Assembly (NCBI RefSeq): GCF_030323025.1
Contig: NZ_CP097329.1
Span: 1,891,001-1,955,000, forward strand
DNA from: Pseudanabaena mucicola str. Chao 1806
GTDB taxonomy: Bacteria; Cyanobacteriota; Cyanobacteriia; Pseudanabaenales; Pseudanabaenaceae
Length of the DNA stretch: 64,000 nucleotides
Direction: 5' to 3'
In this document: piece after piece, positions 53,783 through 61,852 of the stretch
Numbering within the stretch: position 1 is the stretch's first letter
Layout: each line of letters begins with the position of its first letter
The notes under the pieces: generated by a model
The model's database searches: none
Seen by the model: the letters and a program-made list of their open reading frames with translations, nothing else
Told to the model about the DNA's origin: nothing
Position numbers and translations under genes: made by a program

Positions 53783-54664
53783 CTAATCTTTTTTTTTATC
53801 CTTGGACTTACTCTTGCCAACCCATAACCGCAAGGCATTAGGGATTTCTAAATCCTGAGCACCTGCTCCTAAACCTACTTTTTTGATTTTCATTAAGGGA
53901 ACCTCGCCAAACTTTTCACTGAGGGTGACAGCGATCGCAGCTCCCGTGGGAGTGACTAATTCCTTGCGAAGGCCATTGTCAAAGGTCGTTACACTATGTA
54001 GTTCCCATAGCTTCAAAGTTGCAGGAGCAGGCACAGGCATCTTGCCATGATCGCAATTAACATAGCCACCACCCGCAGGCATAGCCGAACAATAGATTCT
54101 TTCGACTTCTAACCAAGCAAAGCCTGCACAGGTACAGACAATATCGACGATCGCATCAATTGCGCCAACTTCATGAAAATGCACTGCTTCGGGAGCGATC
54201 CCATGCACGGCTCCCTCCGCGATCGCTAGTTCTCTAAATATCGCTAAACTCCATTTCTCAACTTGCACTGGTAACTTAGCATTAAGAATGATCTGCTCAA
54301 TCTCAGGTAAATGTCGATGCCCTTGATGTATATAGTTTTTATGATGATCATGTCGATGGGAATTTTCTCCATGATCATGCGCGTCATGAACGTGAATATG
54401 ATCATGACTGTGCATATGGGAATTGGCGGCAGCTACTGTGGGCGGCTCATTACCAACATAATTTAATAACTCGACATGGAACTTAGTCGCTTGAATACCC
54501 CCACGATGAACCGATTCTGTCCATAGCTTCACTTCGTGATCGAGTCCTAACTTATGCACAACATCTTGCAAATATTCTAGTGGGACACCTGCGTTCACTA
54601 GTGCCCCCAGACACATATCACCTGCAAGACCTGTCGGGCAATCTAAATATGCAATGGTTCCCAT
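53783..54664 (-). CDS. larC: LarC N-terminal half (LarC1)
   Basis: The N-terminal part of LarC. It begins IAYLDCPTGLAGDMCLGALV and contains the family's HFHEVGAIDAIVDIVC and ELVTPTGAAI. A His/Asp-rich loop (residues about 82-117, over a dozen His) probably binds nickel. The frame ends KSKDKKKD at a stop immediately after nine A residues (53789-53797 on the plus strand as T). A -1 shift there continues into LarC2. LarB and LarE genes are not in this window. Confidence 0.9.
   Translation of the reverse strand: MGTIAYLDCPTGLAGDMCLGALVNAGVPLEYLQDVVHKLGLDHEVKLWTESVHRGGIQATKFHVELLNYVGNEPPTVAAANSHMHSHDHIHVHDAHDHGENSHRHDHHKNYIHQGHRHLPEIEQIILNAKLPVQVEKWSLAIFRELAIAEGAVHGIAPEAVHFHEVGAIDAIVDIVCTCAGFAWLEVERIYCSAMPAGGGYVNCDHGKMPVPAPATLKLWELHSVTTFDNGLRKELVTPTGAAIAVTLSEKFGEVPLMKIKKVGLGAGAQDLEIPNALRLWVGKSKSKDKKKD
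53789..53797 (-). other. A9 slippery run joining LarC1 and LarC2
   Basis: On the coding strand nine consecutive A (codons AAA AAA AAA) are followed by GAT TAG. Moving back one base gives AAA AGA TTA GAG, which continues without a stop into LarC2. Ribosomal -1 frameshifting or RNA polymerase slippage adding one A would both give full-length LarC. LarC of Lactobacillus plantarum is known to need a programmed frameshift. Confidence 0.7.
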
Positions 54665-54724
54665 ACTTAATCACTATAGAGGATATCAAAATACTCTTAT
54701 GTGCATCCTAGCATTTGATATGGC

Positions 54725-54757
54725 GGTTTTCATTTTACCTACGGTAAAATGAAAACC
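54725..54757. repeat. 15-bp hairpin of the GGTTTTCATTTTACC type
   Basis: Perfect arms 54725-54739 and 54743-54757 with loop TAC. Preceded by TATGGC, it resembles half of the composite element at 35923-36027. It lies between the pentapeptide gene end and the larC start. Confidence 0.6.
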
Positions 54758-54775
54758 TAAAAGAGTTCATTTTTA

Positions 54776-55876
54776 CTAGAGTGAAAAGCCAATTACTCCT
54801 TGCAGATTAGCACCTTCCCAAATTGTACTTTCTACAATTACACCAGTTAAATTGGCATTCGCAAAATTTGCATTTCGTAAATTGGTACCCATTAGACTTG
54901 CTCCACTCAAGTCTGCACCACCTAAGTATGAATTCCGAAGATCAGCTACAGCAAAATTTGCTTGTTTAAGAATTGCCATACTGAGATCAACTTCATTAAG
55001 TTCAGCATGATAAAACTTAGTTTCTATACATGTTGCCTGAGTCAGAATCGCTCTATATAAGTAGGTACGACTTAAATCAGCATGGCTAATATTTGCCTTC
55101 GTTAAATTAGTCATGCTCAAAAAAGCATCTCCCAGAAAAGCATCACATAACTCTGCTCCGACTAGCTGCGCTCCACTAAAAATTGTGCCCCCTAAATTTG
55201 CTTTATTGAGAATTGCTTTATTTAAAATTGCCTCACTAAAATTTGCCATCAGACAACCACTCATACTGATATCCGCAAAATCAAGAGAAGCCCCACATAA
55301 ATTTGCACGAGTTAGTAATGCGCCTCTCAATTTTGCACGAATCAGCTTGGCATTGCTGAGATTCGCATTACTCAAATTTGCCCCGCTAAAATCGGTGTTC
55401 TGGAGATATGCGCCACTGAGATTAGCTCCATTAAGATTGATCTTTTGGAAACTCTCGCCACTGAGGTTCACTCCACGTAGATCTACGCCACTGAGGTTAG
55501 CTGAGCCAAAATTGATGCCCCTAAGCTCTAGCGATCGCAGGTCTGTACCAGCCAAATTGACATCTTGAACATTCGCTTGGCTAATGTTTGCTTGAGCTAG
55601 GATTGCGCCACGCAAATCAGCTCCCTTTAGGTTAGCATTGTGAAATACAGCACCACTCAGATTAGCTCCCGTTAAATTCGCATTACTTAAATCAGCTCGA
55701 CTAAAATTAGCTTTACTGAGATTAGCTTGATTTAAATTGATGCCACTCATCTTGAGACCAGAGAGGTCTGCTTTTTGCAAATCAATCTCAATCTCTTCAG
55801 GTTGAGCTTTCTCACGCCAAGCATTCCAGCGCTCTGCACCTTCTTTAATATGTCGAACAATCTTTAGGTCAGCCAA
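54776..55876 (-). CDS. Pentapeptide-repeat protein
   Basis: A 366-residue protein composed almost wholly (about 30-360) of A(D/N)LxX pentapeptide repeats, expected to fold as a right-handed quadrilateral beta-helix. There is a short charged N-terminal segment (WNAWREKAQPEEIEI) and no signal peptide or membrane segment. Such proteins are abundant in cyanobacteria and mostly without known function. Repetitive DNA produces a long antisense open frame that I do not call. Confidence 0.93.
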   Translation of the reverse strand: MADLKIVRHIKEGAERWNAWREKAQPEEIEIDLQKADLSGLKMSGINLNQANLSKANFSRADLSNANLTGANLSGAVFHNANLKGADLRGAILAQANISQANVQDVNLAGTDLRSLELRGINFGSANLSGVDLRGVNLSGESFQKINLNGANLSGAYLQNTDFSGANLSNANLSNAKLIRAKLRGALLTRANLCGASLDFADISMSGCLMANFSEAILNKAILNKANLGGTIFSGAQLVGAELCDAFLGDAFLSMTNLTKANISHADLSRTYLYRAILTQATCIETKFYHAELNEVDLSMAILKQANFAVADLRNSYLGGADLSGASLMGTNLRNANFANANLTGVIVESTIWEGANLQGVIGFSL

Positions 55877-55975
55877 AATGATTTAATTACTCAAATTTAC
55901 TGTTGATATCATTCTAATCTAAGCTTCTTATTAAACAAATTTATATCAGCCGTTTAGCTTATGCAAGCATCAATG

Positions 55976-56030
55976 GCAGAACTCAATTTTTGGAGCTTGG
56001 CAAAGCCAAACCCAAAAAATTGAGTTCTGC
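55976..56030 (-). terminator. 26-bp hairpin after queG
   Basis: Arms 55976-56001 and 56005-56030 pair with a few mismatches around loop AAA, directly after the queG stop on the minus strand. Confidence 0.55.
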
Positions 56031-56041
56031 TATTCTACTGC

Positions 56042-57010
56042 TCATCCCTTATCAATTAATGTTTGGGCGTTACGTTGCCAGCGATCGCGTTTAATCCTTC
56101 GCAGTGCTGAGCCTTTAAAGTGCTGATCCCATATTTCTTCTGTCATAGTTACTAAATCAGTTAACTGTGGATCAATATTGTGAGGAAAAGGATGGAAATC
56201 AGCTTCCGATGTCTCTTGAGCAAAACGATGGTTCCAAGGACAGACATCTTGACAAATATCACAGCCTGCAACCCAGTTTTGTAAATTAGTTGCGATCGCT
56301 TCAGGAATTTGTTTGGCTTTATTCTCAATGGTGTGATAAGCAATACATCTATTAGCATCCACCACAAAAGGCTGGGCGATCGCCCCCGTTGGGCAAGCAT
56401 CAATACAGCGCGTACAAGTACCACAATGCTCGGTATGAGGGCGATCAGGCTCTAGTTCGAGATTGGTGAGAACTTCTCCGAGAAATAACCAAGAGCCATA
56501 GTCGCGAGTAATCACATTGCTATGTTTGCCAATCCAACCGATCCCTGCCCTCTGAGCAAAGGCTTTTTCGGCGATCGGTCCTGTATCCACATAATAACGA
56601 GTTTGGATCTTCTCCCCTTGATAATCACCCAGATCATTACTCAGAGACTCCAACCAAGTAGCCAAAGCCTTTAATTTTTTAGTCAAAACCTTATGATAGT
56701 CACGTCCCCAGCCATAGCGGGAAATTTTCCCCACTTGGCGATGACTTGAATGTTGCTGAGGGGTGTAATAATTCAGCGCTAAACAAATTACAGACTTGGC
56801 TCCTGACATTACCTGTGTAATATCCTGCCGCTTCGGATTTGCCATCCAGTCCATATCTGCTTGATAGCCTAAAGAAAGCCATTCTTGCAAACGCTCAGCT
56901 TCAATCCCAGATTCCGCCTTCGCAATCCCGACCTTATTAAATCCCAAGGCTAGAGCTTTTTGAGCGATCGCTTGTTTTAGTTCCTGTGCAGGTAATTGAT
57001 GCTCGTTCAT
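56042..57010 (-). CDS. queG: Epoxyqueuosine reductase
   Basis: Catalyses the last step of queuosine synthesis, reducing epoxyqueuosine in tRNA wobble position 34 using cobalamin. Two 4Fe-4S clusters are encoded by CGTCTRCIDACPTGA and CDICQDVCPWN. The conserved FNKVGIAKAE N-terminus and YVDTGPIAEKAFAQRAGIGWIGKHSN are present. At 322 residues it is the core type without the C-terminal HEAT repeats. Confidence 0.95.
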   Translation of the reverse strand: MNEHQLPAQELKQAIAQKALALGFNKVGIAKAESGIEAERLQEWLSLGYQADMDWMANPKRQDITQVMSGAKSVICLALNYYTPQQHSSHRQVGKISRYGWGRDYHKVLTKKLKALATWLESLSNDLGDYQGEKIQTRYYVDTGPIAEKAFAQRAGIGWIGKHSNVITRDYGSWLFLGEVLTNLELEPDRPHTEHCGTCTRCIDACPTGAIAQPFVVDANRCIAYHTIENKAKQIPEAIATNLQNWVAGCDICQDVCPWNHRFAQETSEADFHPFPHNIDPQLTDLVTMTEEIWDQHFKGSALRRIKRDRWQRNAQTLIDKG

Positions 57011-57058
57011 ACTTCAAATCAAAAATGCGATGCAAAGCACCACATTTTTTTGGTAATT

Positions 57059-58174
57059 TTAGTCTTTACTTAACCAACCAAACAATCCACTTTTCTTGTC
57101 GTCTTTAGGCTTAGATTGATTTTTACCTACATTTGATGTTACGCCACTAACTTGATTAATGTACTGTAGTGCCAAAGGCTCATTTGGATTGAGTTTCAAT
57201 GCTTGCTGAAAACTCACCTTCGCCATACCTGATAGCTTTTGATTCATATAGACCAATCCTAACAAAGCATGACATTTGCTGTTTTTACAATCTACTTGAA
57301 TCGCACTGCGTAATTCCTTTAATGCTAAAGCCCATAATTCTTGATTGATATAGACCTCAGCTTGACGAATATATTGATTACTTGAGGCAGATGCATTATT
57401 AGTCGCAGTTTGAGCTTGCTCTGTACTGCCTGATGCAACGTTATTCGCGCTAGACGCGGCATTATTTGCATTACCATCTACATTACGGGACGAAGCTTGA
57501 GCTTCACCTCGCATTTGAAAGTTGCTATTCGTTCTATTGGGATAACTAGAACTGACTCTACTACCACTAGTATTGCTGACATTATTTGTACTATTGCTAT
57601 TTATGTTGCTTGTCATGCCATTAGGTACAGCTATCTTAGCTGTACTAGTACTAGTTCCTGAATTCATCGCTTCATGGGATTTATGCCTATATCCTTCTTG
57701 AAGGAGAATATGCACCAAATTTAGTTCGCTTAATAGACTAATGTGATCTAAGACTTGGTCAAGATCTTGATACTGGACTTTTGCAATAGTCTGGACTATT
57801 TCTTCGTAATTGATATCTGTAGACGTAGTTAAATATTTTTTGGCAAGTTCCGACTGAAGTGTAAATATCTGCTTACGCTTCATTAAGCGTTTCCCTAATA
57901 ATTTTAAAATCGCTGAATATTCTGTACGCTCACGCTCTTGAGAAAGCACGTCGTAGGCGGGATTTACTAATTTAGATAGGTATTGAGTAGCAACCAGTTT
58001 CTCAGATGGCGAACGCCTATAAATATCTGGATGCAAACATTTTGCAATTGAGAGATATTGCCTACGCACTTGGGAAGCATTTGCTGTAAGTGGTAAGCCT
58101 AATACAGCATAGTAATCATTAAAGTCATATTGACCAATGCCACGCTCTATGCGGAATGTTCTTGGAGTTTCCAC
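57059..58174 (-). CDS. J-domain protein with C-terminal TPR
   Basis: A 371-residue DnaJ-type co-chaperone. The J domain (about 16-90) carries the essential HPD (KCLHPDIYRR). A helical linker follows, then a low-complexity Asn/Ser/Thr/Ala stretch (about 170-265) and a TPR-like region (about 268-335, IRQAEVYINQELWALALKEL). It presumably recruits an Hsp70 to clients bound by the TPR. The GTG at 58174 has AAGGA upstream. Confidence 0.85.
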   Translation of the reverse strand: METPRTFRIERGIGQYDFNDYYAVLGLPLTANASQVRRQYLSIAKCLHPDIYRRSPSEKLVATQYLSKLVNPAYDVLSQERERTEYSAILKLLGKRLMKRKQIFTLQSELAKKYLTTSTDINYEEIVQTIAKVQYQDLDQVLDHISLLSELNLVHILLQEGYRHKSHEAMNSGTSTSTAKIAVPNGMTSNINSNSTNNVSNTSGSRVSSSYPNRTNSNFQMRGEAQASSRNVDGNANNAASSANNVASGSTEQAQTATNNASASSNQYIRQAEVYINQELWALALKELRSAIQVDCKNSKCHALLGLVYMNQKLSGMAKVSFQQALKLNPNEPLALQYINQVSGVTSNVGKNQSKPKDDKKSGLFGWLSKD

Positions 58175-58239
58175 TATCTATCCTTCTATCTTTGGCTTTT
58201 CGCAACCCAAACAAAATTCTTTGATTTTAAACTAGCTAA

Positions 58240-58333
58240 ATAGGATTTACGCAAACCGAACGAATATATTAGGTTTAGGGTAGATGTGGTTTGGGATTCG
58301 CCTGCACCAAATCTATAAATATGTAAGTCCTAT
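58240..58333. mobile_element. MITE-like element family 2, copy 2
   Basis: 94 bp with ends ATAGGATTTACG / TGTAAGTCCTAT, colinear in the opposite orientation with 28791-28885. The internal hairpin has decayed more in this copy. The rest of the gap to 58676 is AT-rich and holds a partial duplication of the TPR gene 3' end. Confidence 0.65.
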
Positions 58334-58580
58334 AAATAATAATAAATTAATCAATTATTAATACGGTTATAAGCGAAACATTCACACGTTTATCTTAGCT
58401 AAATATTGGAAGCTTAAGTATTATTATTTTATATGTATTTCATGGATATTGATTATGTTGTCTTAGCAAGATATCGCAATCCCAAGTTTTTATGGGATTA
58501 CACCCTAAAGAGGGAACTTCCAAAAAGCAAAAAATTAACAAATGATTTAGAATTTCTATACATTATATAGTATATGGCAT

Positions 58581-58726
58581 ATAGAAAATCTACTATAAAT
58601 TAACAAAACTTGTTTAGCGACTTGAATTTGCTCATTGCTAATGATTTAAGTAGATGTAAATTACATAGAAAAAATGCTATAAACTGGCTAAAACTTGTTT
58701 AGCGATTTGAATTTGCTCATTGCTAA
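58581..58726. repeat. 84-bp direct duplication of the TPR gene 3' end
   Basis: 58593-58641 repeats 58677-58726, the last ~45 bp of the TPR gene, with a few mismatches (shared AAACTTGTTTAGCGA and TTGAATTTGCTCATTGCTAA). The similarity extends about 12 bp further upstream. It looks like an old tandem duplication that left a non-coding copy downstream. Confidence 0.65.
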
Positions 58727-59444
58727 AGCCTGCTTCGTTGAGAAAACTTAAGAAGTCGGAACTTCGATATCGCACATCCACACTGATAGCATCCCGAAAT
58801 GTTTTTTTTGCCCCAGACTGATCGCCAGATGTCCATTGAGCAATCGCCAGAGCCACAAGGGGATGTGGGTTACTAGGCTCTAGTTTGATTGCTTTTTGGG
58901 CATAGGCGATCGCTAAATCATATTTTTTTAAACGCTGATAGGCTAGGCTGAGATTGTAATGTGCGATCTCGTTGTCTGTTTTGAGAAGTGCAGCCCAACT
59001 ATGTAAAACCACTGACTGGGGGAGATCTCCCCGCACTAGATAGACGATACCGATCGCATTAAAAGCCTGTAGAGATGTGGGTGATCGGTAGATTGCTTCC
59101 CACAGTGATGTAGCGGCTGCCTCATGCTTTTTCGCGAGATGTTGTGTCCAACCAAGGATAATGCGACCGTCAATATTTTGGGGATCGAGTTTGACGGATT
59201 GCTGTAAAGCGGCGATCGCATCATCAAAACGTTCTTGCTTGCGATAGGAAAGCCCTAACTGTCGATATTCATCAGCAGCCCGTTGATCGACTGGAGAGAT
59301 TTGATTAGCCAGAGATGTATTTGCTTTTGGATTAGCCGCGAGCACTGTTAATTGTGGTGCAAGGCTAATGCAAGTCAGCCAATTTAACAAGCTGAAAATA
59401 TTAGACAATCTTTTCAAAGCAACTGTTATCCCTAAAATAGACAA
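58677..59444 (-). CDS. TPR-repeat protein, probably secreted
   Basis: A 255-residue protein. An N-terminal hydrophobic segment (about 18-35) looks like a signal peptide. It is followed by four to five tetratricopeptide repeats (about 52-225), for example AIAALQQSVKLDPQNIDGRI and AIAYAQKAIKLEPSNPHPLV. It is expected to be a protein-interaction scaffold in the periplasm. The TTG at 59444 is the first start, but an internal TTG at 59417 would give a more typical basic n-region. Its 3' end is duplicated downstream. Confidence 0.75.
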   Translation of the reverse strand: MSILGITVALKRLSNIFSLLNWLTCISLAPQLTVLAANPKANTSLANQISPVDQRAADEYRQLGLSYRKQERFDDAIAALQQSVKLDPQNIDGRIILGWTQHLAKKHEAAATSLWEAIYRSPTSLQAFNAIGIVYLVRGDLPQSVVLHSWAALLKTDNEIAHYNLSLAYQRLKKYDLAIAYAQKAIKLEPSNPHPLVALAIAQWTSGDQSGAKKTFRDAISVDVRYRSSDFLSFLNEAGFSNEQIQIAKQVLASL

Positions 59445-59470
59445 GGTTCACCTAGCGAACCTTGTTTATT

Positions 59471-60514
59471 TTATTTGCTAGCGGTCAGTTGACGATAGGC
59501 TCTAGAAACTAACTTGTCATCGACAAAGGTAGCATTCATGCTTAAGTCATTGTTTGACCAACTTACAATCACGGCGCGATCGCCATATTTATGATCGATA
59601 CCTAGAGGACGACCTTCTCCTCCCAAGATGCTGGATACTTGGTCATAACGCATTCCCCGTCCTAGACAAACATAGTTTTTAAGGGTGACTCCAGGGTTGC
59701 CACAACGGTACTGTACATTAGTAATGTTGTTGTCATAATGACGTGGAGGCAATAGCGCTAGATTAATAGTTGGTCCCGATAGGGCTTCGGTCAGCCAATA
59801 TAGACATATCAGGACTACCCCCAACACTATTACATCTTCAATCACAGCACGGACAAGATTGCGTTGATGGCGGCGTTTAATCTGTTGCGCTTTTTCCTTA
59901 GTCCAAGTTTCCCAAGGGAAAGTATCAACCCATTCAATAGTGTCATTAAACTTGGCGATCGCACTAGTCCGAATTGCTTCTAAAGCTCCTTTGGGATCGC
60001 GGATGGTGATGCGACTCGTAATACGAGCTGCGGCAATTGTTCTCGGATCAAGCAACCAGCCTCGTAAACGTCGAACCAGATTGCCAACTTTAAATCTACC
60101 TTTAGATATAGCTCCTTGAGGAGTATTTCGAGTAAGCGATTGCCGATCCTCTTTACGCACTAGGGCGCTTTGAGGGAGGGGAGCAGGTGCAGCAATTAAT
60201 GGAATATCTCTCCCCTGTGCTAAGACTGGGACATCTTCTCCAATGATATAAAATTCCCATTCTATGCGACGTACACTCACCAATTGCAACCGATTAAAAT
60301 AGCGGTCAATATTTTGAGTGAATTCATTGATGCGATCGCGATCGGAATTAGCTTCAATCAAAGTAAAAGCAATGGATAGAACTTGCTGTTCAAACTTAAA
60401 TTCTGTTTGTTCAGCAGCCACGATATCCATATAATCGGAAGCAAGACTGGTCAGAACATGCTGTAGTTTCTGCCAAGCTTGTCTATCTTCAAGATTTAAT
60501 CGCACTGCTTTCAT
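59471..60514 (-). CDS. Conserved cyanobacterial membrane protein, BamE/SmpA-like C-terminus
   Basis: A 347-residue protein of unknown function. The N-terminal ~215 residues look cytosolic and helical. One membrane segment lies at about 228-248 (VIEDVIVLGVVLICLYWL), so the C-terminal ~100 residues face the periplasm or lumen. That tail has YVCLGRGMRYDQVSSILGG, reminiscent of SmpA/OmlA (BamE-like) domains. The start ATG at 60514 has AGGA upstream. Confidence 0.7.
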   Translation of the reverse strand: MKAVRLNLEDRQAWQKLQHVLTSLASDYMDIVAAEQTEFKFEQQVLSIAFTLIEANSDRDRINEFTQNIDRYFNRLQLVSVRRIEWEFYIIGEDVPVLAQGRDIPLIAAPAPLPQSALVRKEDRQSLTRNTPQGAISKGRFKVGNLVRRLRGWLLDPRTIAAARITSRITIRDPKGALEAIRTSAIAKFNDTIEWVDTFPWETWTKEKAQQIKRRHQRNLVRAVIEDVIVLGVVLICLYWLTEALSGPTINLALLPPRHYDNNITNVQYRCGNPGVTLKNYVCLGRGMRYDQVSSILGGEGRPLGIDHKYGDRAVIVSWSNNDLSMNATFVDDKLVSRAYRQLTASK

Positions 60515-60645
60515 GATTTATCCTCATTCTTAGACCCTAATTTGGTCTCAGTCTCTAACAATTGAGCAATGGTTTTAAGCAAGTAATGACTTAATTATTG
60601 CTTTGTTTGTAACATTGACGATTTTACCCAAACCAATGAGGGTTT

Positions 60646-61728
60646 TTAACATCCAAGGAATAATTCAGCTACGGCTGGATAAACAATTTTACCGTTTTGA
60701 ATATTTACCCCCTTTGCCAAAGCGTGATCGTATTTCAATGCATCTAATCCCAAATCCGCTAAAGCTAAAGCATAGGGCAATGTAGCATTAACTAAAGCTT
60801 GGGTTGCTGTCCAAGGTACAGCCCCAGGCATATTTGGGACACCATAATGTAAAACCCCTTCTTCTTCATAAATCGGTTGTGTGTGCGAAGTTGGGCACAC
60901 TGTTTCAATACAACCACCTTGATCAACTGCCACATCGACTATTACGGAATGCGATCGCATCTGACGCACTAATTCACGATTTACTAGAGTGGGTGCGCGT
61001 TTGCCCGTAATCAATACCGCACCGATTACTAAATCTGCCGAAATCACAACTTCCGAAATATTACTGGCATTGCTATACAACAGTTGTACCCGTGATCCAA
61101 ATAGGGATTCGAGTTCGCTAAGGCGCGTTAAATTGATATCTAAAATTGTCACCCTCGCCCCCAAACCAATTGCCATTCTGGCTGCTTCAGTCCCAACTAC
61201 GCCACCACCAAGAACCACAACATGACCAGAACGCACCCCCGGAATACCGCCTAGTAAAACTCCACTGCCCCCTTGTTGCTTCGTTAAGTAATGCGCCCCA
61301 AACTGCACTGATAACCGCCCTGCAATGATGCTCATCGGTACGAGCAGAGGTAATTGACCATTGTCTAACTGTACTGTTTCATAAGCAATGCAGGTCGCCC
61401 CCGACTTGATCAGAGCCTCTGTTAATTGGCGATCAGCCGCAAGATGCAGATAGGCAAATAAAATCAAATGCGGATGTAGTAAGGGATATTCACTGGGCAA
61501 AGGTTCCTTCACCTTGATTACCATTTCTTGGGCATATACCTCTTGGGGAGTCGCCACAATTTTTGCACCTGCCTCGATGTATTCCTCATCACTAAAGCCA
61601 GAACCAAGCCCCGCATTTGTCTCAATAAAAACTTGATGCGATCGCGCAGTTAAAGCCTCTACTCCCGCAGGTGTAAGCCCTACCCGAAACTCAAGATCCT
61701 TAATTTCTTTTGGTACGCCAATTTTCAC
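60646..61728 (-). CDS. ald: Alanine dehydrogenase
   Basis: Interconverts alanine and pyruvate plus ammonium with NAD. The opening KIGVPKEIKDLEFRVGLTP and the conserved KVKEPLPSEY are characteristic, with the active-site Lys in that region. The NAD-binding Rossmann fold shows VVLGGGVVGTEAARMA at about 170-185. YGVPNMPGAVPWTATQALVN near the C-terminus is diagnostic of alanine dehydrogenase. GTG start at 61728, supported by GGAGAG 6 nt upstream. Length, 360, is normal. Confidence 0.97.
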   Translation of the reverse strand: MKIGVPKEIKDLEFRVGLTPAGVEALTARSHQVFIETNAGLGSGFSDEEYIEAGAKIVATPQEVYAQEMVIKVKEPLPSEYPLLHPHLILFAYLHLAADRQLTEALIKSGATCIAYETVQLDNGQLPLLVPMSIIAGRLSVQFGAHYLTKQQGGSGVLLGGIPGVRSGHVVVLGGGVVGTEAARMAIGLGARVTILDINLTRLSELESLFGSRVQLLYSNASNISEVVISADLVIGAVLITGKRAPTLVNRELVRQMRSHSVIVDVAVDQGGCIETVCPTSHTQPIYEEEGVLHYGVPNMPGAVPWTATQALVNATLPYALALADLGLDALKYDHALAKGVNIQNGKIVYPAVAELFLGC

Positions 61729-61852
61729 TACTATCTCTCCTCAAAAATCAAGAACTTGAATATGGACATATATTTTATGAAAGTAAACCCTTTGGAAAGC
61801 TCATCCTCAAAATACAAAATCAACAACTTATTACAATTGTAAAGCCTATTAT

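Noticed and set aside
55113-55568. Open frame antisense to the pentapeptide-repeat gene
   Set aside because: A by-product of the 15-bp periodicity of the repeats.
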